From a virus: a stretch of 37,462 bases of DNA. Position numbers and translations under genes: made by a program. The notes beneath the pieces were generated by a model. The model was not told where the DNA came from and did not search any database. It saw nothing but the letters and a program-made list of their open reading frames with translations. The stretch is from the IMG/VR virus record IMGVR_UViG_3300045994_000730, positions 1 through 37,462 of that record; one strand, given 5' to 3'. Every line of letters begins with the position of its first letter. Position 1 is the first letter of the stretch. This document shows positions 13,151-21,461 of this stretch, in pieces.

Positions 13151-13531
13151 ATGCGAAAAATTAGCTCGTTAGTACCCTGGTTTATTATTTCTTTAGTCGC
13201 TCTGGCCGTATCTGGTGTAGAGGCGGCGGTCGATGGCGCTATTGCTGTCGTCTCGTCTGATCCGGCTGTCTTGTTGGTTACGCCGACCGGTGATGGTAAG
13301 TTTCATGTGGCAGTGGTCGGTATTGGTCCGGTAACGTTAACCGTGACCGGTGATGCTGATCGTGGCGATGGCGTGCGTAATTTGTCACAAAACTTTGATT
13401 TTGAAGTCTATGACGGTGCCACTGAGGCTGACCATTTTGAATTGCAGATTGCCGAGTTTGCACCGGCCAATGCTCCGGCGATTCCCGACCCTGCGGCATC
13501 GCTAAACCCTGATCCTACTGCAACCTCCTAA
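13151..13531 (+). CDS. Exported or membrane-anchored hypothetical protein of Mu-like phages
   Basis: The 126-residue protein starts with a hydrophobic segment (SSLVPWFIISLVALAVSGVE) that looks like a signal peptide or anchor. The rest is beta-rich: AVVSSDPAVLLVTPTGDGKF, then HVAVVGIGPVTLTVTGDADR and an acidic stretch, ending in a Pro/Ala-rich tail. Similar proteins occur beside lysis genes in other transposable phages; function unknown. The start at 13151 was chosen (13136 is possible), because the open frame further upstream has no good start or coding character. A terminator follows. Confidence 0.72.
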   Translation: MRKISSLVPWFIISLVALAVSGVEAAVDGAIAVVSSDPAVLLVTPTGDGKFHVAVVGIGPVTLTVTGDADRGDGVRNLSQNFDFEVYDGATEADHFELQIAEFAPANAPAIPDPAASLNPDPTATS

Positions 13532-13551
13532 AGGAAAGCGGGATACCTCGG

Positions 13552-13580
13552 CCCGGGCGCTTTGCCCGGGTCTTTTTTTT
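13552..13580 (+). terminator. Intrinsic terminator or attenuator
   Basis: CCCGGGC (13552-13558) pairs with GCCCGGG (13564-13570) across GCTTT, followed by TC and eight T. Strong stem and T run. It lies only 14 nt before the next gene, so partial read-through is likely if the late genes form one transcript. Confidence 0.88.
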
Positions 13581-13593
13581 ACTAGAGGTTACT

Positions 13594-13839
13594 ATGAATA
13601 CTTTATTGCTGCTATGCCGCGCTCTGCGGGCCGGTGAGTCGCTGACCGATTCAGCTACATGGAAAAATCACCAGTTACGCTTAAACGCGATACTGGCAAT
13701 TTTGTATCTGCTGGTCAAGTTTTTGCCAATCGATCTGCCCGCTGATGATATTGATGCTATTGCCTCCAGTATGGCGTTATTAGGCGGCACCGTGAACAGT
13801 TATTTAACAGTCGCCACCAGCGACAAGGTAGGCTTTTAA
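13594..13839 (+). CDS. Small membrane protein, holin candidate
   Basis: The 81-residue protein has a clear hydrophobic segment (LNAILAILYLLVKFLPI, about residues 30-46) and a second moderately hydrophobic part (AIASSMALLGGTVNSYLTVA). It lies between the lysozyme and the spanin pair, where a holin would be expected. The position, small size and two possible membrane spans support that call; there is no diagnostic motif. The stop overlaps the next ATG (TAATG). Confidence 0.6.
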   Translation: MNTLLLLCRALRAGESLTDSATWKNHQLRLNAILAILYLLVKFLPIDLPADDIDAIASSMALLGGTVNSYLTVATSDKVGF

Positions 13840-14222
13840 TGTCGCTAATGTTAATGGGCTTGGCTATTATGTTGGGCCTAATCGTAATAGCCATGGCTTA
13901 CCGCAGCCAGGCTCAGCAAGCCAAGCATTTTGCCGCCATCCAAAAAACCATAGCGGACGCCGCATTAAGCCAGACTCAGCATCGTGAGGAACTGGATAAA
14001 ACCCTATCAACTTTAGAACAAAAACAACGCCAGGAGACAATCGATGAAACTAATCCGAAAACTTTGGCTAAACGTGATGGTCTGGATAATTCTTGGTCTG
14101 ATGCAGATGGGTTGCACGACACCGCAACCGGCACCACAGATCATCCAGACAGCACTGCCGTTACCGACACGGCCAGCGCTGCCCTCGATAAGCGCACAAG
14201 AATTGACCTGTTTGGCGGATGA
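13839..14222 (+). CDS. Inner-membrane spanin (Rz-like)
   Basis: The 127-residue protein has an N-terminal membrane anchor (MSLMLMGLAIMLGLIVIAMA) followed by a long, charged, Gln-rich coiled-coil region (AKHFAAIQKTIADAALSQTQ, EELDKTLSTLEQKQRQE). This matches i-spanins, which bridge the inner membrane to the o-spanin at lysis. The gene contains the start of the o-spanin gene in another frame at 14044. From about residue 70 its sequence turns polar and low in order, where the two genes overlap. Confidence 0.8.
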   Translation: MSLMLMGLAIMLGLIVIAMAYRSQAQQAKHFAAIQKTIADAALSQTQHREELDKTLSTLEQKQRQETIDETNPKTLAKRDGLDNSWSDADGLHDTATGTTDHPDSTAVTDTASAALDKRTRIDLFGG

Positions 14223-14361
14223 TGTCTACGCCCGCCTTGCATCGCGCAATCAAATGCAGCGTCATTATGCCGAGCGATTGGAAGCTATCATCAAGTCCAC
14301 GCGTCCGCAAGATGGGCGGGCCGCTGATGTCCTTGGCAACCCGAAGGTACCTCATGAGTGA
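14044..14361 (+). CDS. Outer-membrane spanin (Rz1-like)
   Basis: The 105-residue protein has a basic start, a hydrophobic core (VMVWIILGLMQMGC) and Cys24, followed by a Pro-rich stretch (PQPAPQIIQTALPLPTRPAL) typical of o-spanins. The lipobox (QMGC) is not canonical at -3. It begins 205 nt inside the i-spanin gene in the +1 frame after CAGGAG and runs 139 nt beyond its end, a staggered overlap of the pair. The C-terminal helix (RNQMQRHYAERLEAIIKS) is longer than in many Rz1 proteins. Confidence 0.8.
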   Translation: MKLIRKLWLNVMVWIILGLMQMGCTTPQPAPQIIQTALPLPTRPALPSISAQELTCLADDVYARLASRNQMQRHYAERLEAIIKSTRPQDGRAADVLGNPKVPHE

Positions 14362-14584
14362 TGAAATAGACCGCGCTAATGATGAGACGCAATTTACCAC
14401 GGATCATGCGGTGCAGACGTATCTTAAAAGCCAGGCATTGCCGCCACAACGCATTATCGCGGATGAAGTGTTGTGCCTTGATTGCGAAAGCATAATTCAT
14501 CCCGGCCGATTAGCTGCACTGCCAAATTGCGTCCGTTGTATTGGCTGTCAGGAAGCAGAAGAGCTACGAGGCAGGGTGATATGA
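14354..14584 (+). CDS. TraR/DksA-type zinc-finger protein
   Basis: The 76-residue protein has the C4 zinc finger CLDCESIIHPGRLAALPNCV followed by RCIGCQ, and an acidic N-terminal helix (SDEIDRANDETQ). Short TraR-like proteins of phages and plasmids bind the RNA polymerase secondary channel and mimic DksA plus ppGpp. The start at 14354 overlaps the o-spanin stop by 8 nt. It lies at the border between the lysis and packaging modules, as in many Mu-like phages. Confidence 0.87.
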   Translation: MSDEIDRANDETQFTTDHAVQTYLKSQALPPQRIIADEVLCLDCESIIHPGRLAALPNCVRCIGCQEAEELRGRVI

Positions 14585-14970
14585 CTATCACCTTGGATAT
14601 TTACCAGTTGCTGGGCTTGGCAGTCACTATGCTTTCGGCCTTTATAACCGTGATGTTTGCAGCCGGTAAGTTGTTGGTCGGCCAGTTTGAGCAGCGTCTT
14701 GATGACCGATTCAGTAGTCAAGATGAAGCGCGCATCGCTGGGCAAAAGCATTGGGATACCAAGTTTTTGGCGCTGGAACAGGCTGCCGCTAACGAAGCTA
14801 AAGAATGGCAGCGCATTGAAAGAGAAATTTTAATCATGAAAGCTGACCTGCCTAATCTCTATGTACGTCGGGATGACTATATCCGCAATCAAACAGTCAT
14901 TGAGGCAAAGCTTGATGGCCTTGCTATGCGCATCGAAAATGCAATTTTAAAAGGAGATAGACATGGCTGA
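14581..14970 (+). CDS. Membrane protein, Mu gp25-like (DUF2730-type)
   Basis: The 129-residue protein has an N-terminal membrane segment (YQLLGLAVTMLSAFITVMFA) followed by a charged, probably coiled-coil region (EQAAANEAKEWQRIEREILI). Position between the TraR-like gene and gp26 matches Mu gp25. Family membership is inferred from order, size and topology. The start at 14581 overlaps the previous stop (ATATGA). Confidence 0.68.
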   Translation: MTITLDIYQLLGLAVTMLSAFITVMFAAGKLLVGQFEQRLDDRFSSQDEARIAGQKHWDTKFLALEQAAANEAKEWQRIEREILIMKADLPNLYVRRDDYIRNQTVIEAKLDGLAMRIENAILKGDRHG

Positions 14971-15274
14971 TCACGCCAAAATACGCCGCGAGAACATCCG
15001 TTGGCAAATTCTGTTAACATTAAACAATGCCCGGCCTATTGGTGCTTTCGAGCGCATTGTGCTGTCTGTTATTCAGGCTGAATACCCGGATTCGACACAG
15101 GAAGAAGTCCGTAAAAATCTGGATTATCTACATGAGCGCAATCTGGTCAAAGTAGAGCATAGGCCGGATGGGCGTTGGTTTTGCAGTCTGGCCAGATACG
15201 GGGTTGATGTCGTCGAGTATACCGTCGAGATTGAACCAGGTATTGCTCGTCCTGATAAATACTTCGATGCCTAA
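14963..15274 (+). CDS. Mu gp26-like winged-helix protein
   Basis: The 103-residue protein has a winged-helix pattern (IRWQILLTLNNARPIGAFER, VRKNLDYLHERNLVKVEHRP, DGRWFCSLARYGVDVVEYTV). It lies directly upstream of the small terminase and overlaps it by 8 nt, like Mu gp26. The role in Mu is unknown; the fold suggests DNA binding. Ribosome-binding site AAAGGAG precedes the ATG at 14963. Confidence 0.78.
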   Translation: MADHAKIRRENIRWQILLTLNNARPIGAFERIVLSVIQAEYPDSTQEEVRKNLDYLHERNLVKVEHRPDGRWFCSLARYGVDVVEYTVEIEPGIARPDKYFDA

Positions 15275-15815
15275 GCCAGGTGCAATAGATCAGCTATCGC
15301 CAGAACAGCGTGCAGTATTTGAGCATGAGCTGATCCGGCGCAACTTTGCCGATTATGATGGCTTTGTCGAATGGCTGAATGAAAGCGGCTTTGAGATTAG
15401 TCGTAGCTCTGCTTATCGGCACGGTGCCAAGCTTAAGCGCCGGATTCAGGCGGTCAGGAACAGCACAGAGGCAGCGAGGATGATTGCTGAGGCTGCGCCC
15501 GATGATTCGGATCTGCGTTCTGCGGCGGTTATCTCCCTGGTGCAATCAGAGTTGTTTGATGTGATGGTCAGTCTTCAGGATCTGGATGAAGCTGAACCTG
15601 CTGAACGGGTCGCACTATTGAAAGAAGCATCCAGGTCGGTGCTGGATATGACACGGGCCTCAACCCTGCAAAAAGAATGGCAGTTAAAAAATACGGCCAG
15701 AATACGTCAGGAAGCCAGGGCCGAAGCCGCCGAACAGTTGACGACCGAACTTAAAAACGATGGCATCAGCGCTGAGTTGGAAGCCTCGATCAAACGCATT
15801 CTATTGGGTAAATGA
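15267..15815 (+). CDS. Terminase small subunit, Mu gp27-like (DUF3486)
   Basis: The 182-residue protein matches DUF3486: KPGAIDQLSPEQRAVFEHEL at the N-terminus, then NFADYDGFVEWLNESGFEIS and SSAYRHGAKLKRRIQAVRNS, with long helices in the rest. It recognises phage DNA for headful packaging. The ATG at 15267 is used; it overlaps gp26 at its 5' end and the large subunit at its 3' end. Confidence 0.87.
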   Translation: MPKPGAIDQLSPEQRAVFEHELIRRNFADYDGFVEWLNESGFEISRSSAYRHGAKLKRRIQAVRNSTEAARMIAEAAPDDSDLRSAAVISLVQSELFDVMVSLQDLDEAEPAERVALLKEASRSVLDMTRASTLQKEWQLKNTARIRQEARAEAAEQLTTELKNDGISAELEASIKRILLGK

Positions 15816-17386
15816 TGGCTGCTAATCCTGCCCTGGTAAGTTTTGATACTGTTGAGGATCTGCAAACCGGTGATTATTTTCCGGCTGATGAACCGGTTTT
15901 GCTGGGTTATCAGGCTCGCTGGATAGAGGATGACTCAGAAGTCAAGATTGGCGAAAAATCCCGCCGGACTGGATTGACCTGGGCAGAGGCAACCGACAAT
16001 GTCATTACTGCTTCAAAACCTAAAAAACGCGGAGGGCGTAATGTTTTTTATATTGGTTCTCGTCAAGAAATGGCCCTGGAATATATTGCAGCGTGTGCAT
16101 TATTTGCCAAGGCCTTTAACCAGTTGGCAGGTAGCGTGGATCAGTCCTTATTCAAGGATGAAGACGGTAGTAAAGAGATTCTGGCGTATACGATCCGCTT
16201 TCCTAATTCTGGATTCAAGATTACTGCGCTGTCGTCCCGTCCGTCTAACTTGCGTGGGATGCAGGGTGATGTGGTCATTGATGAAGCTGCTTTTCATGAT
16301 TCTTTGCATGAACTATTAAAAGCCGCAATGGCATTGACCATGTGGGGTGCGCGAGTACGAATCATCAGCACCCATAACGGCGTTGATAATGAGTATAACC
16401 AGTATGTCGAAGATGCTCGCGCCGGTCGCAAGCCCTACAGTATCCACCGTATTACCCTGGATGATGCGCTGGCCGATGGCTTATTCAAGCGGATCTGCTT
16501 TGTTAACGATCAGGCTTGGAGCCCAGAAGCAGAGTTAGCCTGGCGCAATAAAACCATCGCTAACGCCCCAAGCAAAGAAGCGGCGGATGAAGAATACTTC
16601 TGTGTACCAAGCCAATCTGGCGGCGCTGCTTTAAGCCGGGTATTGATCGAAGCGCGAATGGACAAGCGTTACCCTGTTATCAGGCTGACTAAAGGCAACT
16701 CATTTAACGAATGGCCAGAGCATTTGCGGCAGGCTGAAATTAAAGACTGGTGTGAGGAGTACTTGCTGCCAGAGCTGAATAAGCTCAACCCAAAGCTGGC
16801 GCATGCCTTCGGTGAAGATTTTGGCCGTTTTGGCGATTTAACCGTCATCGATCCGATTGCCATTGAACAGAACCTGGACAGAACCGTACCGTTTTCGGTG
16901 GAGTTGCGCAACATCCCATTCAAGCAACAAGAGCAAGTGCTGTTTTATATTGTCGATCGCTTACCGCGCCTGGTCGGCGGCGCGCTTGATGCAGGCGGCA
17001 ACGGCATGTACCTGGCTGAGCAGGCTAGGCACCGCTACGGTTCCGGTAGGATTCAAGAAATAAAACTGTCGGAAAGCTGGTATCTGGAAAACATGCCCAA
17101 GCTGAAAGCGGCGTTTGAAGATGCCAAGCTGACTATTCCTGCCGATGCCGACCAACTCAACGACTTACGGGCCCTACAGGTCATTAACGGTATTATCCGG
17201 TTGCCTAAGGCTAAGACCGATACCGGCCCTAATCAGCGTCACGGCGATAGCGCCATCTCTAAGGCATTGGCTTATTTTGCCAGTCTGACCGAGGCACAGA
17301 TTATTGAATATAACCCCATCCCCAGTAAAGAAGACCGCTACTGGGAAAATGACGATTTGGAAATTGACCGCGCGGGAGCCTGGTAA
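15812..17386 (+). CDS. Terminase large subunit, Mu gp28-like
   Basis: The 524-residue ATPase/nuclease has a Walker A-like segment near residues 45-56 (GEKSRRTGLTWAEA), Walker B with D157 and E158 (DVVIDEAAFHD) and motif III near IISTHNGVDNEY. The nuclease part begins near D336 (FGEDFGRFGDLTVI) and includes GGALDAGGNGMYLAEQ. It translocates DNA into the prohead and cuts it after a headful; in Mu-like phages this takes flanking host DNA. ATGATG at 15812/15815 gives two adjacent starts. Confidence 0.95.
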   Translation: MMAANPALVSFDTVEDLQTGDYFPADEPVLLGYQARWIEDDSEVKIGEKSRRTGLTWAEATDNVITASKPKKRGGRNVFYIGSRQEMALEYIAACALFAKAFNQLAGSVDQSLFKDEDGSKEILAYTIRFPNSGFKITALSSRPSNLRGMQGDVVIDEAAFHDSLHELLKAAMALTMWGARVRIISTHNGVDNEYNQYVEDARAGRKPYSIHRITLDDALADGLFKRICFVNDQAWSPEAELAWRNKTIANAPSKEAADEEYFCVPSQSGGAALSRVLIEARMDKRYPVIRLTKGNSFNEWPEHLRQAEIKDWCEEYLLPELNKLNPKLAHAFGEDFGRFGDLTVIDPIAIEQNLDRTVPFSVELRNIPFKQQEQVLFYIVDRLPRLVGGALDAGGNGMYLAEQARHRYGSGRIQEIKLSESWYLENMPKLKAAFEDAKLTIPADADQLNDLRALQVINGIIRLPKAKTDTGPNQRHGDSAISKALAYFASLTEAQIIEYNPIPSKEDRYWENDDLEIDRAGAW

Positions 17387-18978
17387 TGAACTTTATGGAC
17401 TGGTTTAAAAGCAAACCGACCCCGGCTGATGTCAAAATACAGCAGACCAGCTCGCCAATGGCTGAGCGCCTGCACCGAGAGTTTGAAAACCATCCCTCCC
17501 GAGGCTTAACCCCGGTAAGACTGGCACAAATCCTGAGAGATGCCGAGCAAGGCAACATGATGGCTCAGGCTGAGCTGTTTATGGATATGGAAGAAAAAGA
17601 CGCACACATTGCCGCCGAGATGGCAAAACGCAAGATGGCGGTTAAAAAACTCGACTGGTCCTTGGCTCCGCCTCGGGATGCTACCGCCACTGAAAAAAAG
17701 AATACCAAACTGCTTGAAAACCTGATTCGCGATGAATTGGACACCGGCATAATCATCATGGACATGCTTGATGCGATTGGCCATGGTTACTCTTGTCTTG
17801 AGCTGGGCTGGGCATTAAACCGGGAGGGCAAGTGGGTGCCCAACGAAGTACAGCACCGCCCGCCGACCTGGTTTACCAGTCCTGTCGAAGACCGTAATTC
17901 CATCCATCTTCGCGACCTGTCGTCAGTCTATGGCGTACCGCTGCAACCCTTTGGTTGGATAGCGCATACTCATAAATCCCGTTCCGGCTATCTGGCTAGA
18001 ACCGGTTTGCATCGGGTTTTAGCCTGGCCGTATTTGTATAAAAACTATTCGGTGCGGGATATGGCCGAGTTTTTAGAGATCTACGGCCTGCCGATCCGGG
18101 TGGGTAAGTATCCAGTCAGCGCCGGTGATAAGGAAAAGCGGGACTTGTTACGCCAGGTATTAAGCCTTGGCCACAATGCCGCCGGGATTATCCCCGACTC
18201 GATGCAGCTGGAATTACAGCAGGCCTCAGCCGGTGGCGGTGCAGATGCGTATAAGATAATGATCGACTGGTGTGAAGGTAGTATTTCAAAAGCTATTTTA
18301 GGCGGTACGTTGACCAGCTCCACCGGCGCGAATGGCAATCGTAGCCTGGGCGATATCCATAATGAAGTGCGGTTGGATGTTCGCGACGATGATGCCAAGC
18401 AGGTCGACCATACGCTTAGCCTACATTTAGTCTATCCGATGGCAATGCTGAATGGCCTGTTTGCCGATCACCGCTGCCCAACCTGGGTCAGCGACACCCA
18501 AGAGCCGGATGACTTGGCTTTGTTGGCTGATGCGCTGCCCAAGTTGGCGGCTGCAGGTGCAAAGATCCCGGTGAGCTACGTCAATTTAAAATTAAAAATC
18601 CCGGTACCGGAAGAGGGAGAGGAGATTTTGCAGGTTAGTAAGGCGCCGATTGCCGCCACGCCTATATCCAATTCTAATGCAGCGGCGACGCTTGCGGCTG
18701 CAACGGTTAGCACTACTCCTGTTGTCATTGCTGATATTGATCCGACATCGATGTCTGCTGAAACAGATCTGCTGGCCATTGCTGCCGGATCTGCAATTAA
18801 AGGCTGGGTGGATGTTATTCAAGGAAAAGTTAATGCCGCTGCGAGCTTGGAAGCATTACGTGATGATCTATTATCCAGCTATGAGGATCTGGACGGTACA
18901 GAGCTGACTAAAGTCATGGTGCTGGCCTTTGCAGCCGCTGATTTGTCGGGGCGGTTTGATGTGAGCAGGGGTGGGTAA
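17386..18978 (+). CDS. Portal protein, Mu gp29-like (DUF935)
   Basis: The 530-residue protein matches DUF935 portal proteins: LTPVRLAQILRDAEQGNMMA near the start, then MEEKDAHIAAEMAKRKMAV, WCEGSISKAILGGTLTSSTG and EPDDLALLADALPKLAAAGA. It forms the dodecameric vertex through which DNA passes. It overlaps the terminase stop by 1 nt and ends 1 nt into the next ORF (TAATG). The C-terminal 100 residues are Ala/Thr-rich. Confidence 0.95.
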   Translation: MNFMDWFKSKPTPADVKIQQTSSPMAERLHREFENHPSRGLTPVRLAQILRDAEQGNMMAQAELFMDMEEKDAHIAAEMAKRKMAVKKLDWSLAPPRDATATEKKNTKLLENLIRDELDTGIIIMDMLDAIGHGYSCLELGWALNREGKWVPNEVQHRPPTWFTSPVEDRNSIHLRDLSSVYGVPLQPFGWIAHTHKSRSGYLARTGLHRVLAWPYLYKNYSVRDMAEFLEIYGLPIRVGKYPVSAGDKEKRDLLRQVLSLGHNAAGIIPDSMQLELQQASAGGGADAYKIMIDWCEGSISKAILGGTLTSSTGANGNRSLGDIHNEVRLDVRDDDAKQVDHTLSLHLVYPMAMLNGLFADHRCPTWVSDTQEPDDLALLADALPKLAAAGAKIPVSYVNLKLKIPVPEEGEEILQVSKAPIAATPISNSNAAATLAAATVSTTPVVIADIDPTSMSAETDLLAIAAGSAIKGWVDVIQGKVNAAASLEALRDDLLSSYEDLDGTELTKVMVLAFAAADLSGRFDVSRGG

Positions 18979-19238
18979 TGGGTAGCATATCGCCTGGTGT
19001 TTCAGTTGTCTGGCTAACCTATTTTGCAGCCCTTTTGGTACGCATAATTAAATTTTATTGGATCATTTATAGAGATGATATAAAAGCAATAAAGGCTGGT
19101 ATTTTATTTAATCCTTATGGATTTTGGTTAGGTATACATTACTCGGCTTTTAATAAGCGATTATGCATTAATTTATTCCCGATGCTGACTATATGGATTG
19201 CATTTGAGGGTGGAGCTTCTCCTAGAAAATGCCGCTAA
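18978..19238 (+). CDS. Small hydrophobic protein inserted between portal and gp30
   Basis: An 86-residue ORF of low GC (visibly AT-rich compared with its neighbours). It has two hydrophobic stretches (VSVVWLTYFAALLVRIIKFY, LCINLFPMLTIWIAFEGGA) and an aromatic centre. The ATG overlaps the portal stop (TAATG) after GGGTGGG, and its end overlaps gp30. Mu has no gene here. It may be an acquired membrane-protein gene such as an exclusion factor, but nothing identifies a function. Confidence 0.55.
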   Translation: MGSISPGVSVVWLTYFAALLVRIIKFYWIIYRDDIKAIKAGILFNPYGFWLGIHYSAFNKRLCINLFPMLTIWIAFEGGASPRKCR

Positions 19239-20398
19239 ATCTATCCCCTACCCAGGTTGCATTTAACGCCCGAGGCGACGGAAAATTTAGCCTGCCGTTC
19301 CAGGAGCAGAATGACTTCTTTCGTCAAAAGCTCAACCTGCCCACCGAGTATTACGACGATATTTTAAGCGCTGGCCATGATCGCGCTTTTATCGTTGCGG
19401 GTGCTGCCAAAGCCGATTTGCTTAACGATCTGCGTACCGCTGTCGATAAATCCATCGCTGAAGGTAAGAGCATTCAATCGTTCCGGAAAGAATTTGCCGC
19501 TATCGTGCAAAAGCACGGATGGGAAGGCTGGACCGGTTCCGATACCAAAGCAGGCCGGGATTGGCGGACTCGGGTTATTTACAGCACCAACATTCAGGCC
19601 AGTTACAACGCCGGGCGCTATGCCCAGTTATCCGATCCGGAGTTAATCAAGAATTACCCGTATTGGAAATATATCCACAATGACACCGTTTCTCACCCAC
19701 GCCCGCTACATCAGAGCTGGAGCGGCACCGTTCTAAAATATGATGACCCGTGGTGGAAAGCACACTTTACCCCCAACGGTTACGGATGCCGATGCCGGAT
19801 TGCCAGTGCCGGTAATGACGAATATAAAGGCCATCCCGCTCCGGATGATGGAACTTATGAAAAAGTCGATCGCAATGGCGTTATCCATACGCTGCCCAAG
19901 GGCGTTGATTATGGTTTTGATTATGCGCCAGGTAAAAGTAACCTGGAAAAAATTGTCGGCTTTCAACAGCAAAAGGACGAGTCACTGCCCTGGCAGCTGG
20001 CCCGATCGAATGTAAAAGACCTGGTTAACAGCCCTATTTTTAACAAATTCTTTTCGGGTAACTTGCCGGGCGAGTTCCCTATTGCAGTATTGCCTGCCGC
20101 CGATCAGGCCTTATTGGGTTCGGAAACAGCAACAGTATTGTTATCTCAGCTTTCTTTAACCGAGCACCTAGTTAAGCATCCGGAAGTTGGCTTGACGGAT
20201 TATTTAAAGATTCAGACGATTCTGGAAACCGGCGAGGTTTACCGGCAAGGCGATGAGCGATTGATTTATTTGATGATTGATGGCATTAATTATCGAGCAG
20301 CATTAAAACGCACGGTAGATGGGCAGAAGAATTATTTTTTAACGCTGTTCAAGAATGATAAAGGCAAGCCGCCTAAAGACTCTGAAAAAGTACGCTAG
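19229..20398 (+). CDS. Head morphogenesis protein, Mu gp30-like, with nuclease-like C-terminus
   Basis: The 389-residue protein has the SPP1 gp7/Mu F-like domain (about 40-195): STNIQASYNAGRYAQLSDPE, HPRPLHQSWSGTVLKYDDPW and FTPNGYGCRCRIASAG with its Cys pair. The C-terminus (about 275-389: LSLTEHLVKHPEVGLTDYLK, IQTILETGEVYRQGD, YRAALKRTVDGQKNYFLTLF) resembles the PBECR-type Barnase/EndoU/RelE-like nuclease domains found at the end of such phage proteins. Known role: minor head protein injected or bound near the portal. Nuclease activity is inferred. Confidence 0.88.
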   Translation: MPLNLSPTQVAFNARGDGKFSLPFQEQNDFFRQKLNLPTEYYDDILSAGHDRAFIVAGAAKADLLNDLRTAVDKSIAEGKSIQSFRKEFAAIVQKHGWEGWTGSDTKAGRDWRTRVIYSTNIQASYNAGRYAQLSDPELIKNYPYWKYIHNDTVSHPRPLHQSWSGTVLKYDDPWWKAHFTPNGYGCRCRIASAGNDEYKGHPAPDDGTYEKVDRNGVIHTLPKGVDYGFDYAPGKSNLEKIVGFQQQKDESLPWQLARSNVKDLVNSPIFNKFFSGNLPGEFPIAVLPAADQALLGSETATVLLSQLSLTEHLVKHPEVGLTDYLKIQTILETGEVYRQGDERLIYLMIDGINYRAALKRTVDGQKNYFLTLFKNDKGKPPKDSEKVR

Positions 20399-20525
20399 CG
20401 GATGCCCGGATAGCTACCCGGATTAGCTCATCAGTGCCAAGGGCAAAGGCTAAGTCAGCCTAATAACCATCCGCTAACAATTTTAGTATAAGCTAACCAC
20501 TAACAATTACAACTGAGGATCTGCC

Positions 20526-20741
20526 ATGCATAGTACCGAAACCCTAAAAAACCTGCTCAGTTCTGGCGCTGGCCTGCGCATTGACGCTAAAGCCATCAGC
20601 CTTAATAGCCTTAACGAATTGGCTGCGATTGCCCATAGCAGCAATACTCAGCTCACCATCTACAATGCCAGTCATATCCTTAAGGATTCTATTGAGCGTT
20701 TGGCCGTAGTTGGTGAGCGGAATATAAGCTTTGAGTTTTAA
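20526..20741 (+). CDS. Small hypothetical protein before gp31
   Basis: A 71-residue ORF with GAGGAT about 6 nt upstream of its ATG at 20526, ending directly before the G-like gene. It contains LRIDAKAISLNSLNELAAIA and QLTIYNASHILKDSIERLAV, a helix-strand repeat-like pattern. No family recognised. The 127-nt gap before it (20399-20525) holds only two copies of CTAACAATT (20472, 20501). Confidence 0.6.
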   Translation: MHSTETLKNLLSSGAGLRIDAKAISLNSLNELAAIAHSSNTQLTIYNASHILKDSIERLAVVGERNISFEF

Positions 20742-21194
20742 ATGATTACAATAACCGTCGATAACCGCGCTATTCTAGCCGCCTTGCAGCAGCTGCAACA
20801 GGCATCAGTTAACCTGAGCCCAGCTCTGCGTAAGATTGGCGAGGATTTAGAAGAGTCAACGCAGAAACGCTTTGCAACGACAATCGGCCCGGATGGCGAG
20901 CATTGGGCTTTGAACTCGGTACTGTCTACGTTATTGGGAGAGAAAGAAGGTGATCGACCGTTAACGGATAAAGGCACCCTTGGCAATACCATCAACTATC
21001 AATTACTGGGTAATGATGGCGTGCAGATCGGCAGTCCGATGGAATATGCAGCCATGATGCAGTTCGGCGGCACTAAGGCTGAGTTTCCGCATTTGTGGGG
21101 CGATATTCCTGCCCGGCCATTTTTGGGCGTTTCTGCTGAGAATGAGAGCCACATTGTCGATATTCTGCGGCGGCACCTTGAATCTGCTTTATAA
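20742..21194 (+). CDS. Virion morphogenesis protein, Mu gpG (gp31)-like
   Basis: The 150-residue protein matches the phage virion morphogenesis family: ALRKIGEDLEESTQKRFATT, IGPDGEHWALNS, GTLGNTINYQLLGNDGVQIG, YAAMMQFGGTKAEFPHLWGD and IPARPFLGVS. Mu G is a tail or head-completion protein found between gp30 and the protease. It begins immediately after the previous ORF. Confidence 0.92.
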   Translation: MITITVDNRAILAALQQLQQASVNLSPALRKIGEDLEESTQKRFATTIGPDGEHWALNSVLSTLLGEKEGDRPLTDKGTLGNTINYQLLGNDGVQIGSPMEYAAMMQFGGTKAEFPHLWGDIPARPFLGVSAENESHIVDILRRHLESAL

Positions 21195-21461
21195 ACTATC
21201 AAAACCCCACTTTCCCGATTAAATATAGGGCACTTAAAGCCAGTTTTTAAAAAAGCTACGCTGGATACGCTGGTAGTAATTTAATATCTACCCCGCAACA
21301 TCGATATAGGTTTTGTTTTTTTACCCCGTTAATTACCCGTTAAATGAAGTTCTAGGGGTATATTAGGGCTATAATCTAGCTCGGTTGTTACATATTTCTC
21401 AAAACACTACTCCAAACCACTTCCGAACCCCGTCGTATTCTTAAGTCATGCTCAACTGCCT
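21195..21461 (+). promoter_or_regulatory. 267-nt gap upstream of the protease/scaffold gene, late control region
   Basis: No ORF of interest. TATAAT (21370-21375) is a good -10 match, but no good -35 lies 16-18 bp upstream, as expected if an activator is needed. The segment CAAACCACTTCCGAACCC (21413-21430) recurs with two changes at 26339 before the gp37 gene. The block T-run/ACCCCGTTAATTACCCGTTA (21313-21342) is also noticeable. Probably a late promoter under the Mor or sigma-like regulator. Confidence 0.5.
21413..21430 (+). repeat. Repeated 18-mer, copy 1 (before protease gene)
   Basis: CAAACCACTTCCGAACCC. The second copy, CAAACTACTTCCGAACTC, is at 26339-26356. They match at 16 of 18 positions, and similarity extends downstream (GTCGTATTC against CTCGCATTC). 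Each copy precedes a late gene in a non-coding gap. Confidence 0.7.
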
